Counted from the stretch's first letter, positions 36,827 to 44,402 are shown. The stretch is DNA of 64,000 nucleotides from Hymenobacter busanensis (GCF_008727865.1 NZ_VTWU01000001.1:992001-1056000); one strand, 5' to 3'. Program-made: numbers and translations. The notes: a model not told the origin generated them from the letters alone.

Positions 36827-37250
36827 ATAAACTATCTTTAACTTGATTCCGGATGGACTCGCAAATAAATAATGATAAATCTATCTAACACAGGCGGAAA
36901 AGGAAGGGCAGGAGGACGACAAACTCTCACGTAAGCAGCTTAAACAAGACCTACACGCCTTTATTATTGGGAAGCAACCAATCTTGACACCAAAAAACAA
37001 TCAGTAGCCTAAAACAAGCGATACAAGCATAATATCAAAACCGAATCGAGATGATTCCAAAATCAGCTAGCAAACCAATAAAAGAAGGAAAAGCAAGAAA
37101 CAACTGATTAAGAACAACCGTAGTTTTAGCTAGCCAACTCAATCTATAACAAAGAAGTAATCGGGCCAGATACCGGGCCAGATACATATAGAATAATAGG
37201 TAACGATCCAAAATAAATAGCTGCCAAGGGTTCAACTCCGCTCTACTAAA
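36827..37250. other. AT-rich intergenic region
   Basis: About 420 bases of AT-rich sequence between the repeats upstream of the orphan gene and the left att site. It contains only a short low-support reading frame on the minus strand (37035-37235, hydrophobic, no family); no RNA gene or terminator was recognised. It may be host DNA around dif or the remnant of another dif-integrated element. Confidence 0.4.
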
Positions 37251-37278
37251 TTGTTGTATAATTTATATTATGGCGAGA
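37251..37278 (+). other. Left att site of the prophage: dif-like XerC/XerD site
   Basis: XerC-side TTGTTGTATAA (37251-37261), centre TTTATA, XerD-side TTATGGCGAGA (37268-37278). The 17 bases GTATAATTTATATTATG (37256-37272) are identical to the right-hand copy. The XerD half departs from the Escherichia coli-like TTATGTTAA, as expected if it came from the phage. The arrangement is that of an Xer-integrated element. Confidence 0.8.
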
Positions 37279-37390
37279 TTGCCCAAAATACAATTTCCCA
37301 GGGCATAAAACAAGGGTATAATTGTGCTTTCTCTGCCCAAAAAGGGTAGGGGTATTTCTCATTTCCACCATTTCCATTTGAAACAGATTT

Positions 37391-38242
37391 ATGTTTCACG
37401 AAACCTTTACGGCTACGGCCGATTCACGCTCGAAGCGTGTAAACATTGAGCAAAATTTGCGCACGATTGAGGTTGTGCGTACTGGCCCGGCTGTCCTTAA
37501 CGGTCGCCTGGGTTCGCTCAACGAATCAATTACGGTTAATATCACCGATAAAAGCGGCCGTCTGCGTCGCGTTTATACCGATATTCCGCTTGGCGCTATT
37601 GCGTTTCATGCCCAATTTGGTCAAGGCGCAATTCGTGAAATTCGGGACGCTCAGGCAGAAATTACCAAGCTGACGCTGGAAATTGATTTGGCGAAAGATT
37701 TTGGCATTCGCCTCGGCACTACAGAGCGCGCCTCGCTCTACCTGAAAGACGCGGTTGTGGGGCATACCTACGAGTTCCGCAGCAACAACAACTCGCCGCT
37801 GCTCGGCGGTGGCGTTACCGGCACCAACATTTACAAGTGGGTGCAAGTGGACGTGTTGGAGTCGCACAAAAACATCAATGTCGATTCCATTATTGGCCTC
37901 GTCATTCCGACGAAGCGTACCAATCCGTTCACCACTACGGGGGTCGAAGAGGTTACCTTGAAGTTCGCTAACGGTAACGACGACGTGTATACGATGGACG
38001 AAATTCTTGGCCTCAACGCCCGGAAAAACGACGTTGAAACGCTGCAAACGGTCTTCAACAAAGACTTGGACGAAAACCTTGCCGGTAATACGGAGGTGAT
38101 TATGCACGGCTCCGCAACGTCCGACTTCGCGTATCTGGACTGCAAGGATGCCACCAACGTCCGTATCCAAACGGACGGTACGCCGCTGCCTATTTACCAG
38201 GTGATGCTGGTGAGTACGCTGGTGGAAGACATGGAAGACTAG
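37391..38242 (+). CDS. Probable major capsid protein of the prophage
   Basis: 283 aa, the largest structural-type protein in the element and the first gene. Beta-rich throughout with two similar halves in predicted strand density (about 25-125 and 135-275), no signal peptide or membrane helix and no enzymatic motif: what is expected for a double-jelly-roll capsid protein of PRD1/PM2/FLiP-type viruses. Segments such as YTDIPLGAIAFHAQFGQGAI and DSIIGLVIPTKRTNPFTT are distinctive. The role is inferred from size, composition and position. Confidence 0.6.
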   Translation: MFHETFTATADSRSKRVNIEQNLRTIEVVRTGPAVLNGRLGSLNESITVNITDKSGRLRRVYTDIPLGAIAFHAQFGQGAIREIRDAQAEITKLTLEIDLAKDFGIRLGTTERASLYLKDAVVGHTYEFRSNNNSPLLGGGVTGTNIYKWVQVDVLESHKNINVDSIIGLVIPTKRTNPFTTTGVEEVTLKFANGNDDVYTMDEILGLNARKNDVETLQTVFNKDLDENLAGNTEVIMHGSATSDFAYLDCKDATNVRIQTDGTPLPIYQVMLVSTLVEDMED

Positions 38243-38246
38243 TCCC

Positions 38247-38702
38247 TTGCCGACTCTGATTGGGAGCGGTTTGCGCGCTCTTTTCAATGGCGCGCAAACC
38301 GTTACCCACCTTCAGCAAAGTATCGCGCCTGCCGCGCTTACGGCGCTGGGGGTTCCGCCCCAGGTAACGAGTCATACGCTCGGGCTGCTCAATACGGTGG
38401 CTTCTGGTCTGGCCTCGAACATGCCCGCTGGCTACAACTATACGGGCTTTCTGGGCGGTGGTTCGCCTTCCGTGGTCGAAGCAATACCGCAACCGTCCTC
38501 GTCTGCTCCGGTGCTGTCCTACGGGCCTGACGATGCCGCCTGGGCAACGGGCCGCACGGCTCCGGTTGCTGTCTCGTCGGCCGCTGCTGCGGTTTCCTCG
38601 CTGCCTTCCTGGCTGGTTCCGGTAGGGGCCGGGCTTGTGGCGTTGCTGGGTATGCTCTGGTTCTTCCTGCCCGGCCAAAAAAGCCCGAAACGACGAAAAT
38701 AA
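38247..38702 (+). CDS. Prophage membrane protein, probable virion component
   Basis: 151 aa starting at TTG 38247, four bases after the capsid gene stop. Ala/Pro/Ser-rich middle and a C-terminal membrane helix (LPSWLVPVGAGLVALLGMLWFFL, about 118-141) followed by a basic tail KSPKRRK. The topology, one helix near the end with a charged tail, recurs in the next genes and suggests membrane proteins of the virion. Confidence 0.6.
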   Translation: MPTLIGSGLRALFNGAQTVTHLQQSIAPAALTALGVPPQVTSHTLGLLNTVASGLASNMPAGYNYTGFLGGGSPSVVEAIPQPSSSAPVLSYGPDDAAWATGRTAPVAVSSAAAAVSSLPSWLVPVGAGLVALLGMLWFFLPGQKSPKRRK

Positions 38703-39113
38703 ATGGGTTTTAAACTCCCCTGGGAAATTGCGACAACGGCATCTGCTATTGTCAATTCCCTTACGACACAGCCCGGCGCTGTGAACTCGTTTCTGACTAA
38801 CAACGGTGTCTCTGCCGACATGGCAAACGGCCTCTTTACGGGGCTTATTACCCAGGTAAAAGAGCCTCGCCCGTTGCCTGCTTCCTCGTTCACGATTCCG
38901 CCCGTTGTTAAAGAATGGGTAAAAACGGGTGTTCAAGGGGCTATCAACGGCACCCAGGACGCGCTACAGGAAAAGTACATGCAAACGGAGTCCGGTAAAC
39001 GGGCCGTTAATGCCGGTGCCTGGGCGTGGCTGGAAAACAAGTGGTACGTCTTTGCGGGCCTCGGTGCCCTCATTACGGGCCTTATCGTCGCGCTCGTGGT
39101 TAAGCGCAAGTAA
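38703..39113 (+). CDS. Prophage membrane protein
   Basis: 136 aa, ATG immediately after the preceding stop. Mostly helical with one C-terminal membrane segment (WYVFAGLGALITGLIVALVV, about 114-133) and tail KRK. Same design as the protein before it. No family recognised. Confidence 0.6.
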   Translation: MGFKLPWEIATTASAIVNSLTTQPGAVNSFLTNNGVSADMANGLFTGLITQVKEPRPLPASSFTIPPVVKEWVKTGVQGAINGTQDALQEKYMQTESGKRAVNAGAWAWLENKWYVFAGLGALITGLIVALVVKRK

Positions 39114-39115
39114 TA

Positions 39116-39313
39116 GTGATTCGCAATACTGCATCGAACGCCCTGGCCGCTTTTACAAGCGCCGCAGAGCGTACGACTACCGCTGTTAGCGGTTCGGCTG
39201 GTTCTGCCAACAAAGGACTATTGGCCCTCGCGGGCGTGGGCGTTGCCGGGTTGGCATTCGCTGTGAGCAAACTCCGCTCGAAAAAATCTTACAACGGCCG
39301 TCGCCGTCGCTAA
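39116..39313 (+). CDS. Prophage small membrane protein with basic tail
   Basis: 65 aa from GTG 39116. An Ala/Ser/Thr-rich N-terminus, a membrane helix (GLLALAGVGVAGLAFAVSKL, about 34-53) and a very basic end (RSKKSYNGRRRR). Could be a membrane protein that contacts nucleic acid. Confidence 0.55.
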   Translation: MIRNTASNALAAFTSAAERTTTAVSGSAGSANKGLLALAGVGVAGLAFAVSKLRSKKSYNGRRRR

Positions 39314-39314
39314 A

Positions 39315-39500
39315 ATGCCCTATGTTTTCGTTCCTGCGTCCGCTCTGGGCGGCGCTCGTCGCGGTTATTCGCGCCGTTCTTCTTACGGTGGTGGCTACGC
39401 TCGTGGCGGTAGCTCTTACGGCCGTGGTTACGGCCGCTCTGGTGGTGGTCGTGGCTCTTATGGCCGCTCGTCTTATTCTTCGCGTCGTCGCTACTACTAA
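39315..39500 (+). CDS. Prophage Arg/Gly/Ser/Tyr-rich miniprotein, possible genome-binding
   Basis: 61 aa. After ten residues it consists almost only of Gly, Arg, Ser and Tyr (e.g. RGYSRRSSYGGGYARGGSSY). Strongly basic, without hydrophobic segments. Tiny basic proteins coat packaged DNA in icosahedral ssDNA phages (protein J of phiX174), so this may neutralise the genome inside the capsid. The stop overlaps the next ATG. Confidence 0.55.
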   Translation: MPYVFVPASALGGARRGYSRRSSYGGGYARGGSSYGRGYGRSGGGRGSYGRSSYSSRRRYY

Positions 39501-40012
39501 TGGCTTGGCCTTACAACAACCGCTATAGTCGGCCTATGCCCGGCCTGCGGTTCGGCGGTAGCCGTGGTGGTCGTCCTGGGTATGCTCCGTCTTGGATGGA
39601 TAGAGAGGGCTCACGCGGTGGCCGTGCTTCTTCCCGTCGCGGTACTTCGCGGCGTGGCTCTTACAATAGCGGTACGGCTGGCAAGCACTCCGGGGCAAAG
39701 ATTAAGGACTCGTACCAGCGCCGCGACGGCAACGGCGGAAAAGAGCGCGTTGATGCGCCCTGCATTAACGCTTGGAAGGTGCAAGACCGTAAAATCCTCT
39801 CGCTCGTCGCGGTGCCCTGCTCGGACACCACGACAAAGAGTAAAAACTCGGAAAAATGGGTTTGTACGCTTACGCTGGGTAAAACGGGCCGCAAGGAAAC
39901 CGAAACCGGCTTTTACAACCCCGAAACCGGCAAGCTCACCATTCCCGACCGCCAAATGGTGGTAAACCCCAAAGCTCCCAACGGGGGCTATTTCGGCACT
40001 TTCGTTAAATAA
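39500..40012 (+). CDS. Prophage basic two-part protein
   Basis: 170 aa from the ATG overlapping the previous stop (TAATG). The N-terminal 75 residues are rich in Arg, Gly and Ser, like the preceding miniprotein; the C-terminal part (about 85-170) is a compact beta-rich domain with two Cys (DAPCINAWKVQDRKILSLVAVPC) and a repeated TGFYNPETGKLTIPD segment. Possibly DNA binding with a capsid- or membrane-contacting domain. Confidence 0.5.
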   Translation: MAWPYNNRYSRPMPGLRFGGSRGGRPGYAPSWMDREGSRGGRASSRRGTSRRGSYNSGTAGKHSGAKIKDSYQRRDGNGGKERVDAPCINAWKVQDRKILSLVAVPCSDTTTKSKNSEKWVCTLTLGKTGRKETETGFYNPETGKLTIPDRQMVVNPKAPNGGYFGTFVK

Positions 40013-40016
40013 AATC

Positions 40017-40160
40017 ATGCAAGCTCGCGTCTTCATTCAATACGCCAACGGTGCGCTGCAACTGTGCCGCACTACTGATAAATTCAACGGCAAACACGTT
40101 GATTTGGTCAACACCATTGCAGGCACTCGCCGCGTCCGTAAAAGCTGGATGAAACGCTAA
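40017..40160 (+). CDS. Prophage small basic protein
   Basis: 47 aa (MQARVFIQYANGALQLCR...GTRRVRKSWMKR), ATG 40017, four bases after the previous stop. Basic C-terminus. No family recognised; supported by packing between two genes in the same direction and by a clean start and stop. Confidence 0.45.
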   Translation: MQARVFIQYANGALQLCRTTDKFNGKHVDLVNTIAGTRRVRKSWMKR

Positions 40161-40165
40161 CGTCT

Positions 40166-40318
40166 ATGCAAAACTGGCGCGCAATTCTGGCCCGGTTGGA
40201 TTCCCTTGATAATTTCTTTAAAGTCGGCGTAGTGGTGCAATCCACTATCAAGCACTTTCGGGAACAAATGGAAATCCAATTCCCAGAAAATACGGGTAAA
40301 AAGCCCGTGCGTAATTAA
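40166..40318 (+). CDS. Prophage small protein
   Basis: 50 aa (MQNWRAILARLDSLDNFFKV...), ATG 40166. Amphipathic helix at the start, charged end (NTGKKPVRN). Unknown function. Confidence 0.45.
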   Translation: MQNWRAILARLDSLDNFFKVGVVVQSTIKHFREQMEIQFPENTGKKPVRN

Positions 40319-40328
40319 CGGAATAGGG

Positions 40329-40354
40329 TAGGGGCGGCTTTCGGGTCGCCCCTA
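40329..40354 (+). promoter_or_regulatory. Hairpin before the glucosaminidase gene
   Basis: 8-base arms TAGGGGCG (40329-40336) and CGCCCCTA (40347-40354), ten-base loop, no U-run. It lies directly after the small gene ending 40318; a transcription or processing signal separating two gene groups is possible. Confidence 0.5.
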
Positions 40355-40363
40355 TACGTTCGT

Positions 40364-40816
40364 ATGAATTACAAATACTTTCAGATAGCGTTTTACGCTG
40401 TTCGTGCCTTCTATCCGTCCTGCAACGTAACGGCCTCGCTGCCGCTTGCCCAGGCCGTGCTAGAATCGCGCAATTTCACGTCGGATGTTTACCAACGTGC
40501 ACACAACTTTTTCGGTATGACGTTCCCCAGCAAGCGGGATACGGTGGCTATCGGAAAAGATGGCAAATACTGCAAATACGCAAACGACCTCGATTGCATT
40601 CGGGATTACTTTAAATGGCTTTCGTACTGGAAAATTTACAGCGATGCGCAATTGCTGGAATTTCTGAAAAAGAGCTACGCCGAAGACTCGCAATACCTGG
40701 TTAAAGTGCGTAACATTTTGCCCGGCATTCAGGGGCAATTACTCGACCCTGCTACGCTCTCGCTCTACGCGGTGGGCGCTGGTGTGGCCGCTATTGCTGC
40801 GCTCCGTGCTTCCTAA
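40364..40816 (+). CDS. Prophage GH73-like glucosaminidase (peptidoglycan hydrolase)
   Basis: 150 aa. SLPLAQAVLESRNFTSDVYQRAHNFFGM (about 25-52) matches the FlgJ/GH73 pattern with catalytic Glu34. A C-terminal hydrophobic segment at about 131-148 (LSLYAVGAGVAAIAALRAS) would hold it in a membrane, which suits a virion enzyme that acts during entry. No signal peptide at the N-terminus. Confidence 0.75.
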   Translation: MNYKYFQIAFYAVRAFYPSCNVTASLPLAQAVLESRNFTSDVYQRAHNFFGMTFPSKRDTVAIGKDGKYCKYANDLDCIRDYFKWLSYWKIYSDAQLLEFLKKSYAEDSQYLVKVRNILPGIQGQLLDPATLSLYAVGAGVAAIAALRAS

Positions 40817-41408
40817 AAACTGGCAACGGTTTTACCGTACCAACAAGGTGTTGGTTTGGCTCGGCGGCGGTCTGTTGCTGCTCTGGAAATTCGGCGGGCT
40901 GCTCTCGACCGTTACCAGCGGGGTTACGAACGTGCTGGCCATTGGCACGGCTAAGGCGCAAGCCTCGGCTGCTCAGGCGCAAGCTCAGGCGCAAGCCGCA
41001 ACGGTTAAGGCCAACCAAACGGCCCAGACTCAGATAGACCAAGCAACGATTTCGGCTGTGAATGCTAACGCTACGGCGGCGGATATTGCCACCTTCCGGG
41101 AAGATGCCGAAGCACTTGCCTCGGCGTTTGGCACCAAGAAAGGGTTTTGGAATACGTTGCTGGGCATGACTGGTGAGGACGAAGCCGCGGCCCTGGCCGT
41201 GCTCAAAAAGTACACGCGGGTAATGATGCGCAACGGGGTTGCGCTGCGGGACTCTGCCGGTAAGGTGGTGCAACGCAAGGTTTCCCTTCGGCTTCCGGTA
41301 CTCTACCCGTTCTACTCGGAAATTACGGGCGGCAATAGCCTCTCGGCCGATGTGCGTAAGTACATGGGCAATGAGCATACCTCGTTCCTGAATACCTACT
41401 TGTTCTAA
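40806..41408 (+). CDS. Prophage membrane-anchored Ala/Gln-rich protein
   Basis: 200 aa from GTG 40806, overlapping the glucosaminidase gene by 11 bases; a GTG at 40782 would add eight residues. One N-terminal membrane helix (VLVWLGGGLLLLWKFGGLL, about 15-33), then a long Ala/Gln/Thr helical stretch (SAAQAQAQAQAATVKANQTA) likely to form a coiled coil, then a globular C-terminus. It could be a spike or internal membrane scaffold. Ends with ATG overlap. Confidence 0.55.
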   Translation: MLPKNWQRFYRTNKVLVWLGGGLLLLWKFGGLLSTVTSGVTNVLAIGTAKAQASAAQAQAQAQAATVKANQTAQTQIDQATISAVNANATAADIATFREDAEALASAFGTKKGFWNTLLGMTGEDEAAALAVLKKYTRVMMRNGVALRDSAGKVVQRKVSLRLPVLYPFYSEITGGNSLSADVRKYMGNEHTSFLNTYLF

Positions 41409-41719
41409 TGCGGGTGTTCAGCTATTCGGCGGCGGTGCCGCTGTTTCTCGCTCAGGTGCTTACCGAGTCCGTTGTGGACTCGCTGCCTTCTGTTCCGGCT
41501 CCTGCGTCGGTGCCCCTGACGTGGCCGGCCGTGGTGTTCTCGGCTATTAACGTGGTCGTGTACCTGCTCTTTACGGCTTTTGCCCGCTACCAGTCGCGCA
41601 AAGAAGCCCGCCAGCGCCGCCTTGACGACATGCAGCACCAACAACGGATGGCCGAAATAATGGCCGTGACGGGCGTAAAAAGCCCGCTCACGCCCCCTGC
41701 GGATGCTGTAGGAGTATAG
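41408..41719 (+). CDS. Prophage membrane protein
   Basis: 103 aa, ATG overlapping the previous stop. A Pro/Val-rich first part and one membrane helix (PAVVFSAINVVVYLLFTAFA, about 41-60) followed by a charged helix (RYQSRKEARQRRLDDMQHQQ). Unknown function. Confidence 0.5.
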   Translation: MRVFSYSAAVPLFLAQVLTESVVDSLPSVPAPASVPLTWPAVVFSAINVVVYLLFTAFARYQSRKEARQRRLDDMQHQQRMAEIMAVTGVKSPLTPPADAVGV

Positions 41720-41745
41720 TTTTTGGTGTCTTACCACAAAAAAAA

Positions 41746-41907
41746 ATGAGTAATACAAAGCTTCTCGCCCTGTTGGGCGTTGCGTGTGTGTTGTTTGCGC
41801 TTAATGAGTGGGTGTTGCTGCCGCTTGGTATCAGTCCTTTGACTGTGGCTCGTCACGCTGTTACTGGTCAGGCTTATTACCTGACTAACGGCAAGCGGTT
41901 GTTCTAA
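41746..41907 (+). CDS. Prophage small membrane protein
   Basis: 53 aa (MSNTKLLALLGVACVLFALN...). One N-terminal membrane helix (about 5-22), a short second part ending YYLTNGKRLF. Its stop TAA overlaps the ATG of the next gene. Preceded by a purine-rich A-run (41738-41746). Confidence 0.5.
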   Translation: MSNTKLLALLGVACVLFALNEWVLLPLGISPLTVARHAVTGQAYYLTNGKRLF

Positions 41908-42149
41908 TGGCTCGGCTCCGTACGCCCTGCCTGCTGGTGGTCAAATACGGAGGTAAGGAGTTCTATCAGGGGGCTGCTTGGAACGAGTATAGATGCCCGC
42001 GTGGCCGCTCTATCGACTTGCTCCGGCAGTCCTTTTGCCAGTTCCCCAACTTCCGCTTTTGCATCGTGTACGTGTGGGACAAAGCCACGAAAACACGCGG
42101 CCCGCAAGTGGGGTACTTCGACCGGCATAAGTTCTCCTACAATGGTTAA
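41907..42149 (+). CDS. Prophage small hypothetical protein
   Basis: 80 aa, ATG 41907 inside the previous stop. Two Cys and several aromatic residues (CQFPNFRFCIVYVWDK). Beta-type pattern, no membrane helix. Overlaps the M15 peptidase gene by 8 bases. Confidence 0.5.
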   Translation: MARLRTPCLLVVKYGGKEFYQGAAWNEYRCPRGRSIDLLRQSFCQFPNFRFCIVYVWDKATKTRGPQVGYFDRHKFSYNG

Positions 42150-42582
42150 ATGGCTGTTTGTGGGCTTTACGGCCTTGTTTGGGTTTATGCTCAATTTTGG
42201 ATTTACGCCCGACGTTGAAACGAAGCTGAAAGCTTTGGAGCGCGTCACGGCGTTGCGCCTGCGGGTGTTCTTCCTTCTCTGTCGCGTCTGCCTCGGCCTG
42301 CGCGCTATCATCACATCGGGCCTGCGCTCTACCGCTCAGCAAGCGGCGCTGCACGCTGCCGACCCGCGAAACGCTGCGGCGGGTTCGTCATCGCACGAAC
42401 GCGGGTTATCGGCCGATGTGAACTTCCTTGATGCTGCCGGAAACAACGTGTTGCGCAAAGCAACGCCAAAAAGCGTCTGGGAAAAATCAGGGGTTGTGGC
42501 CCTGGCCGCGCTCTGCGGCCTCCGCTGGGGCGGCACGGCCTTTCCTGGCTACTACGACCCGGTTCATTTCGATTCCCTTTAA
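42142..42582 (+). CDS. Prophage M15-family peptidase, probable endolysin
   Basis: 146 aa. An N-terminal membrane helix or signal anchor (about 4-21), then the M15 peptidase core: SGLRSTAQQAALH, the zinc motif SSSHERGLSADVNF with His85 and Asp92, and DPVHFDSL with His142, the typical spacing. These enzymes cut peptidoglycan peptides. With the glucosaminidase at 40364 the phage has both a glycan- and a peptide-cleaving enzyme. Overlaps the previous gene by 8 bases. Confidence 0.85.
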   Translation: MVKWLFVGFTALFGFMLNFGFTPDVETKLKALERVTALRLRVFFLLCRVCLGLRAIITSGLRSTAQQAALHAADPRNAAAGSSSHERGLSADVNFLDAAGNNVLRKATPKSVWEKSGVVALAALCGLRWGGTAFPGYYDPVHFDSL

Positions 42583-42593
42583 CATTTGTTCAA

Positions 42594-42902
42594 ATGGCTT
42601 ACAAAAAGTCGTCTCTGCCCCTCTGGGGCTATTTGCTGGCGCTCGGTGCGGCGCTGGTGGCTGGGTACAAGTATCTCTGGCCGATGGTCAAACCGCTGCC
42701 AAAAGGCGTTGTTACGGCGGGTATGCCGGTCGTTAACGGCGTGGTAAAAATGGCAGCTCCTACGCTGGCCGTGGGTGAGCCGGTGCCCGATGTAATCAGC
42801 ACGGCCGCGCCCCTCGCGCACTACGTCGAACCGCTGCCGTTGCCGTCCTCTCAGGGCATTCGCTCGGCTCCGGTGGTCATGGATGAAATGATGCCCGAGT
42901 AA
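42594..42902 (+). CDS. Prophage membrane protein
   Basis: 102 aa, ATG 42594, one N-terminal membrane helix (LPLWGYLLALGAALVAGYKYL) and a Pro/Val-rich rest (PLPKGVVTAGMPVVNGVVK). Its last base overlaps the start of the next gene. No family recognised. Confidence 0.5.
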   Translation: MAYKKSSLPLWGYLLALGAALVAGYKYLWPMVKPLPKGVVTAGMPVVNGVVKMAAPTLAVGEPVPDVISTAAPLAHYVEPLPLPSSQGIRSAPVVMDEMMPE

Positions 42903-43270
42903 TGCGGGGTCTACAGATTTCCGCTGTGCAAGTGGCGCTGCCTCCTTCGGGGGTGGCGCCCTGCACCTTGCACGCTACCGCTCCGTTCCTGCTGCTCTAT
43001 TTGCTGGCGGAGGCCGAAAACGCCGTAGGAGATACGGTAGCGGGCAAATACCTGCCGCTGCCCGGTGCGGGCTTGGCCGATGTGTCACAAGTGGCGCTGC
43101 ATCCCGATTTCGCATTGTCGGCCCTGGTGTACGACTCCTACCCGCTGGCTCCGGCTGCGGGTTACGCGGTGTCCCTGGCCCCGGTGTTGGATTCGGCCGC
43201 TACGGGCGCGTTTGGTCTGCTGTATGTTCTTCACAACGTGGGCTTTTGCCCTGAAATAACAATTTCTTAG
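42902..43270 (+). CDS. Prophage hypothetical protein, possible minor capsid protein
   Basis: 122 aa, ATG 42902 overlapping the previous stop. Beta-rich with Leu/Val/Pro; no membrane helix, one Cys early and one near the end. Could be a small vertex or cement protein; no sequence hallmark supports this beyond size and position. Confidence 0.5.
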   Translation: MRGLQISAVQVALPPSGVAPCTLHATAPFLLLYLLAEAENAVGDTVAGKYLPLPGAGLADVSQVALHPDFALSALVYDSYPLAPAAGYAVSLAPVLDSAATGAFGLLYVLHNVGFCPEITIS

Positions 43271-43272
43271 GT

Positions 43273-43686
43273 ATGCTTTCTGAGGCTAAAAAAATCGCCC
43301 GTTTCCTGCAACAACAGATGGGCGCAACCGGCACGGTGCAACGGTTTGCGGGTACGCTGGTAAATGGTATCCTGGGCGAAAGTCAGCGGTGGTACTACGT
43401 TCTGATTCCGCAACCGCGTCAAGCGGTCGGCTCTGCTGCTGGCGGTGGTCTTGAACCTGTCCGGCTTACGCTTACGTGGCTCCGCGAACCTAGCGGCAAC
43501 GGCGTAGAAACCCGCCTGGGGTACGCTACGGCTCCGCTGGACGGTTCGCCCTGCGTCCTGCACGCTAACACGTTTCAGCCGTCCGAAATGGGCGACAACG
43601 AAGTCTACTTTATCGGTTACCGCTTCCGGCTTCCCAAGGTCTATCAGGATATGTTAGATGATGCCGGGCGGCCGGAAGACCTTTAG
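43273..43686 (+). CDS. Prophage hypothetical protein
   Basis: 137 aa, ATG 43273 two bases after the previous stop. Beta-rich, with a N-terminal helix (SEAKKIARFLQQQMGATG) and a segment FQPSEMGDNEVYFIGYRFRLP. Ends next to two strong hairpins, so it is the last gene of the structural group. Confidence 0.5.
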   Translation: MLSEAKKIARFLQQQMGATGTVQRFAGTLVNGILGESQRWYYVLIPQPRQAVGSAAGGGLEPVRLTLTWLREPSGNGVETRLGYATAPLDGSPCVLHANTFQPSEMGDNEVYFIGYRFRLPKVYQDMLDDAGRPEDL

Positions 43687-43772
43687 ACCCCCGTTAAGTA
43701 TTACGGGGGTCAACTATACAACCCCCTGCGACTGCGACCAACGGGAGCGGGAGTGGGGGAGTTGTATAGTTG
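43687..43772 (+). other. Two tandem strong hairpins (terminator, replication origin or packaging signal)
   Basis: First: ACCCCCGT (43687-43694) with ACGGGGGT (43703-43710), loop TAAGTATT. Second: CAACTATACAAC (43711-43722) with GTTGTATAGTTG (43761-43772), plus inner CCCC/GGGG pairing. Both arms are perfect. They divide the late (structural) from the small-gene/early half of the element. The first, placed after the last structural gene, could be a terminator; the second is longer and fits a fold important in single-stranded DNA. Confidence 0.75.
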
Positions 43773-43817
43773 AAAGCGAAGCGCCCCCTCATTTCTCTTT
43801 TTAAAAATCTCGCCTCT

Positions 43818-43910
43818 GTGAAAAAGTATGTATGCCGCTGCTGCGGCTGCACAGTCTTTACTTACGGGTATTGTACTCCCTGCTTTTTCAGGGTGTCGAA
43901 GATGCTGTAG
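43818..43910 (+). CDS. Prophage Cys-rich microprotein
   Basis: 30 aa from GTG 43818 (KKYVCRCCGCTVFTYGYCTPC). Six Cys within 20 residues in CxCCxC ... CxxC spacing, indicating a zinc knuckle. First of several tiny genes in this stretch. Support: clear Cys pairing and start/stop; no homologue known to me. Confidence 0.4.
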   Translation: MKKYVCRCCGCTVFTYGYCTPCFFRVSKML

Positions 43911-44002
43911 CAAATTGCCAACACGCCGAAGGACAAACAGTAAGGCACAGCCCCGCAAGGGCTGGCCGCTTCACTTGTATGTAACCCCTCAACTCTTACG
44001 GT

Positions 44003-44191
44003 GTGAAAACGTCACTGTTCCTGTCTCTGCTGTTTCATAGCTCCTTGCTGCCTGCTGGTGCTGCCGGGGCCGCTTCGCCTCCTGCGCTGCCCCTGCTGCG
44101 CTTCAAGTGCCGCTCCTGCGGCAATTACCACACCCTGCACTCGCAAGCGCGTAGCTGCTGCGCCGTGCGCCGTGCTGGCTTTTTCGCGTAG
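44003..44191 (+). CDS. Prophage small protein with zinc-ribbon-like C-terminus
   Basis: 62 aa from GTG 44003. A hydrophobic N-terminus (TSLFLSLLFHSSLLPAGAAG) that could be a signal anchor, then FKCRSCGNYHTLHSQARSCC, which has CxxC plus His/Cys for metal binding. Low but positive evidence. Confidence 0.4.
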   Translation: MKTSLFLSLLFHSSLLPAGAAGAASPPALPLLRFKCRSCGNYHTLHSQARSCCAVRRAGFFA

Positions 44192-44195
44192 GGGT

Positions 44196-44402
44196 ATGCT
44201 GGCCGCGTGTGTCAAGGTGCATTACCTGATTGCAACCCCGGAAGATGGCTATACGCCGCTCCTGGTGGGCTTGTGGTCGGCTCCCTGCGTGGGAGTGCTC
44301 AAATACTGGACGGACGATGTAGAAGAGGCTTTAGGGCTGTTCTCGTTCGATTGTCCCGACTCGCTTTTGCTGCTGATAGAACTCGACTATGAGCGGGTAT
44401 AA
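44196..44402 (+). CDS. Prophage small acidic protein
   Basis: 68 aa from ATG 44196 (MLAACVKVHYLIATPEDGYTP...); longer readings upstream overlap the preceding gene. Beta/alpha pattern, net acidic (YWTDDVEEALGLFSFDCPD). The end overlaps the next microgene by 14 bases. Confidence 0.45.
   Translation: MLAACVKVHYLIATPEDGYTPLLVGLWSAPCVGVLKYWTDDVEEALGLFSFDCPDSLLLLIELDYERV

Noticed and set aside
37035..37235. 66-codon hydrophobic minus-strand reading frame
   Set aside because: AT-rich context, no family, no coding signature; probably chance.
43828..44040. 70-codon reading frame overlapping the Cys-rich microprotein
   Set aside because: Ala run and no motif; the other frame has organised Cys pairs, so this is a shadow.
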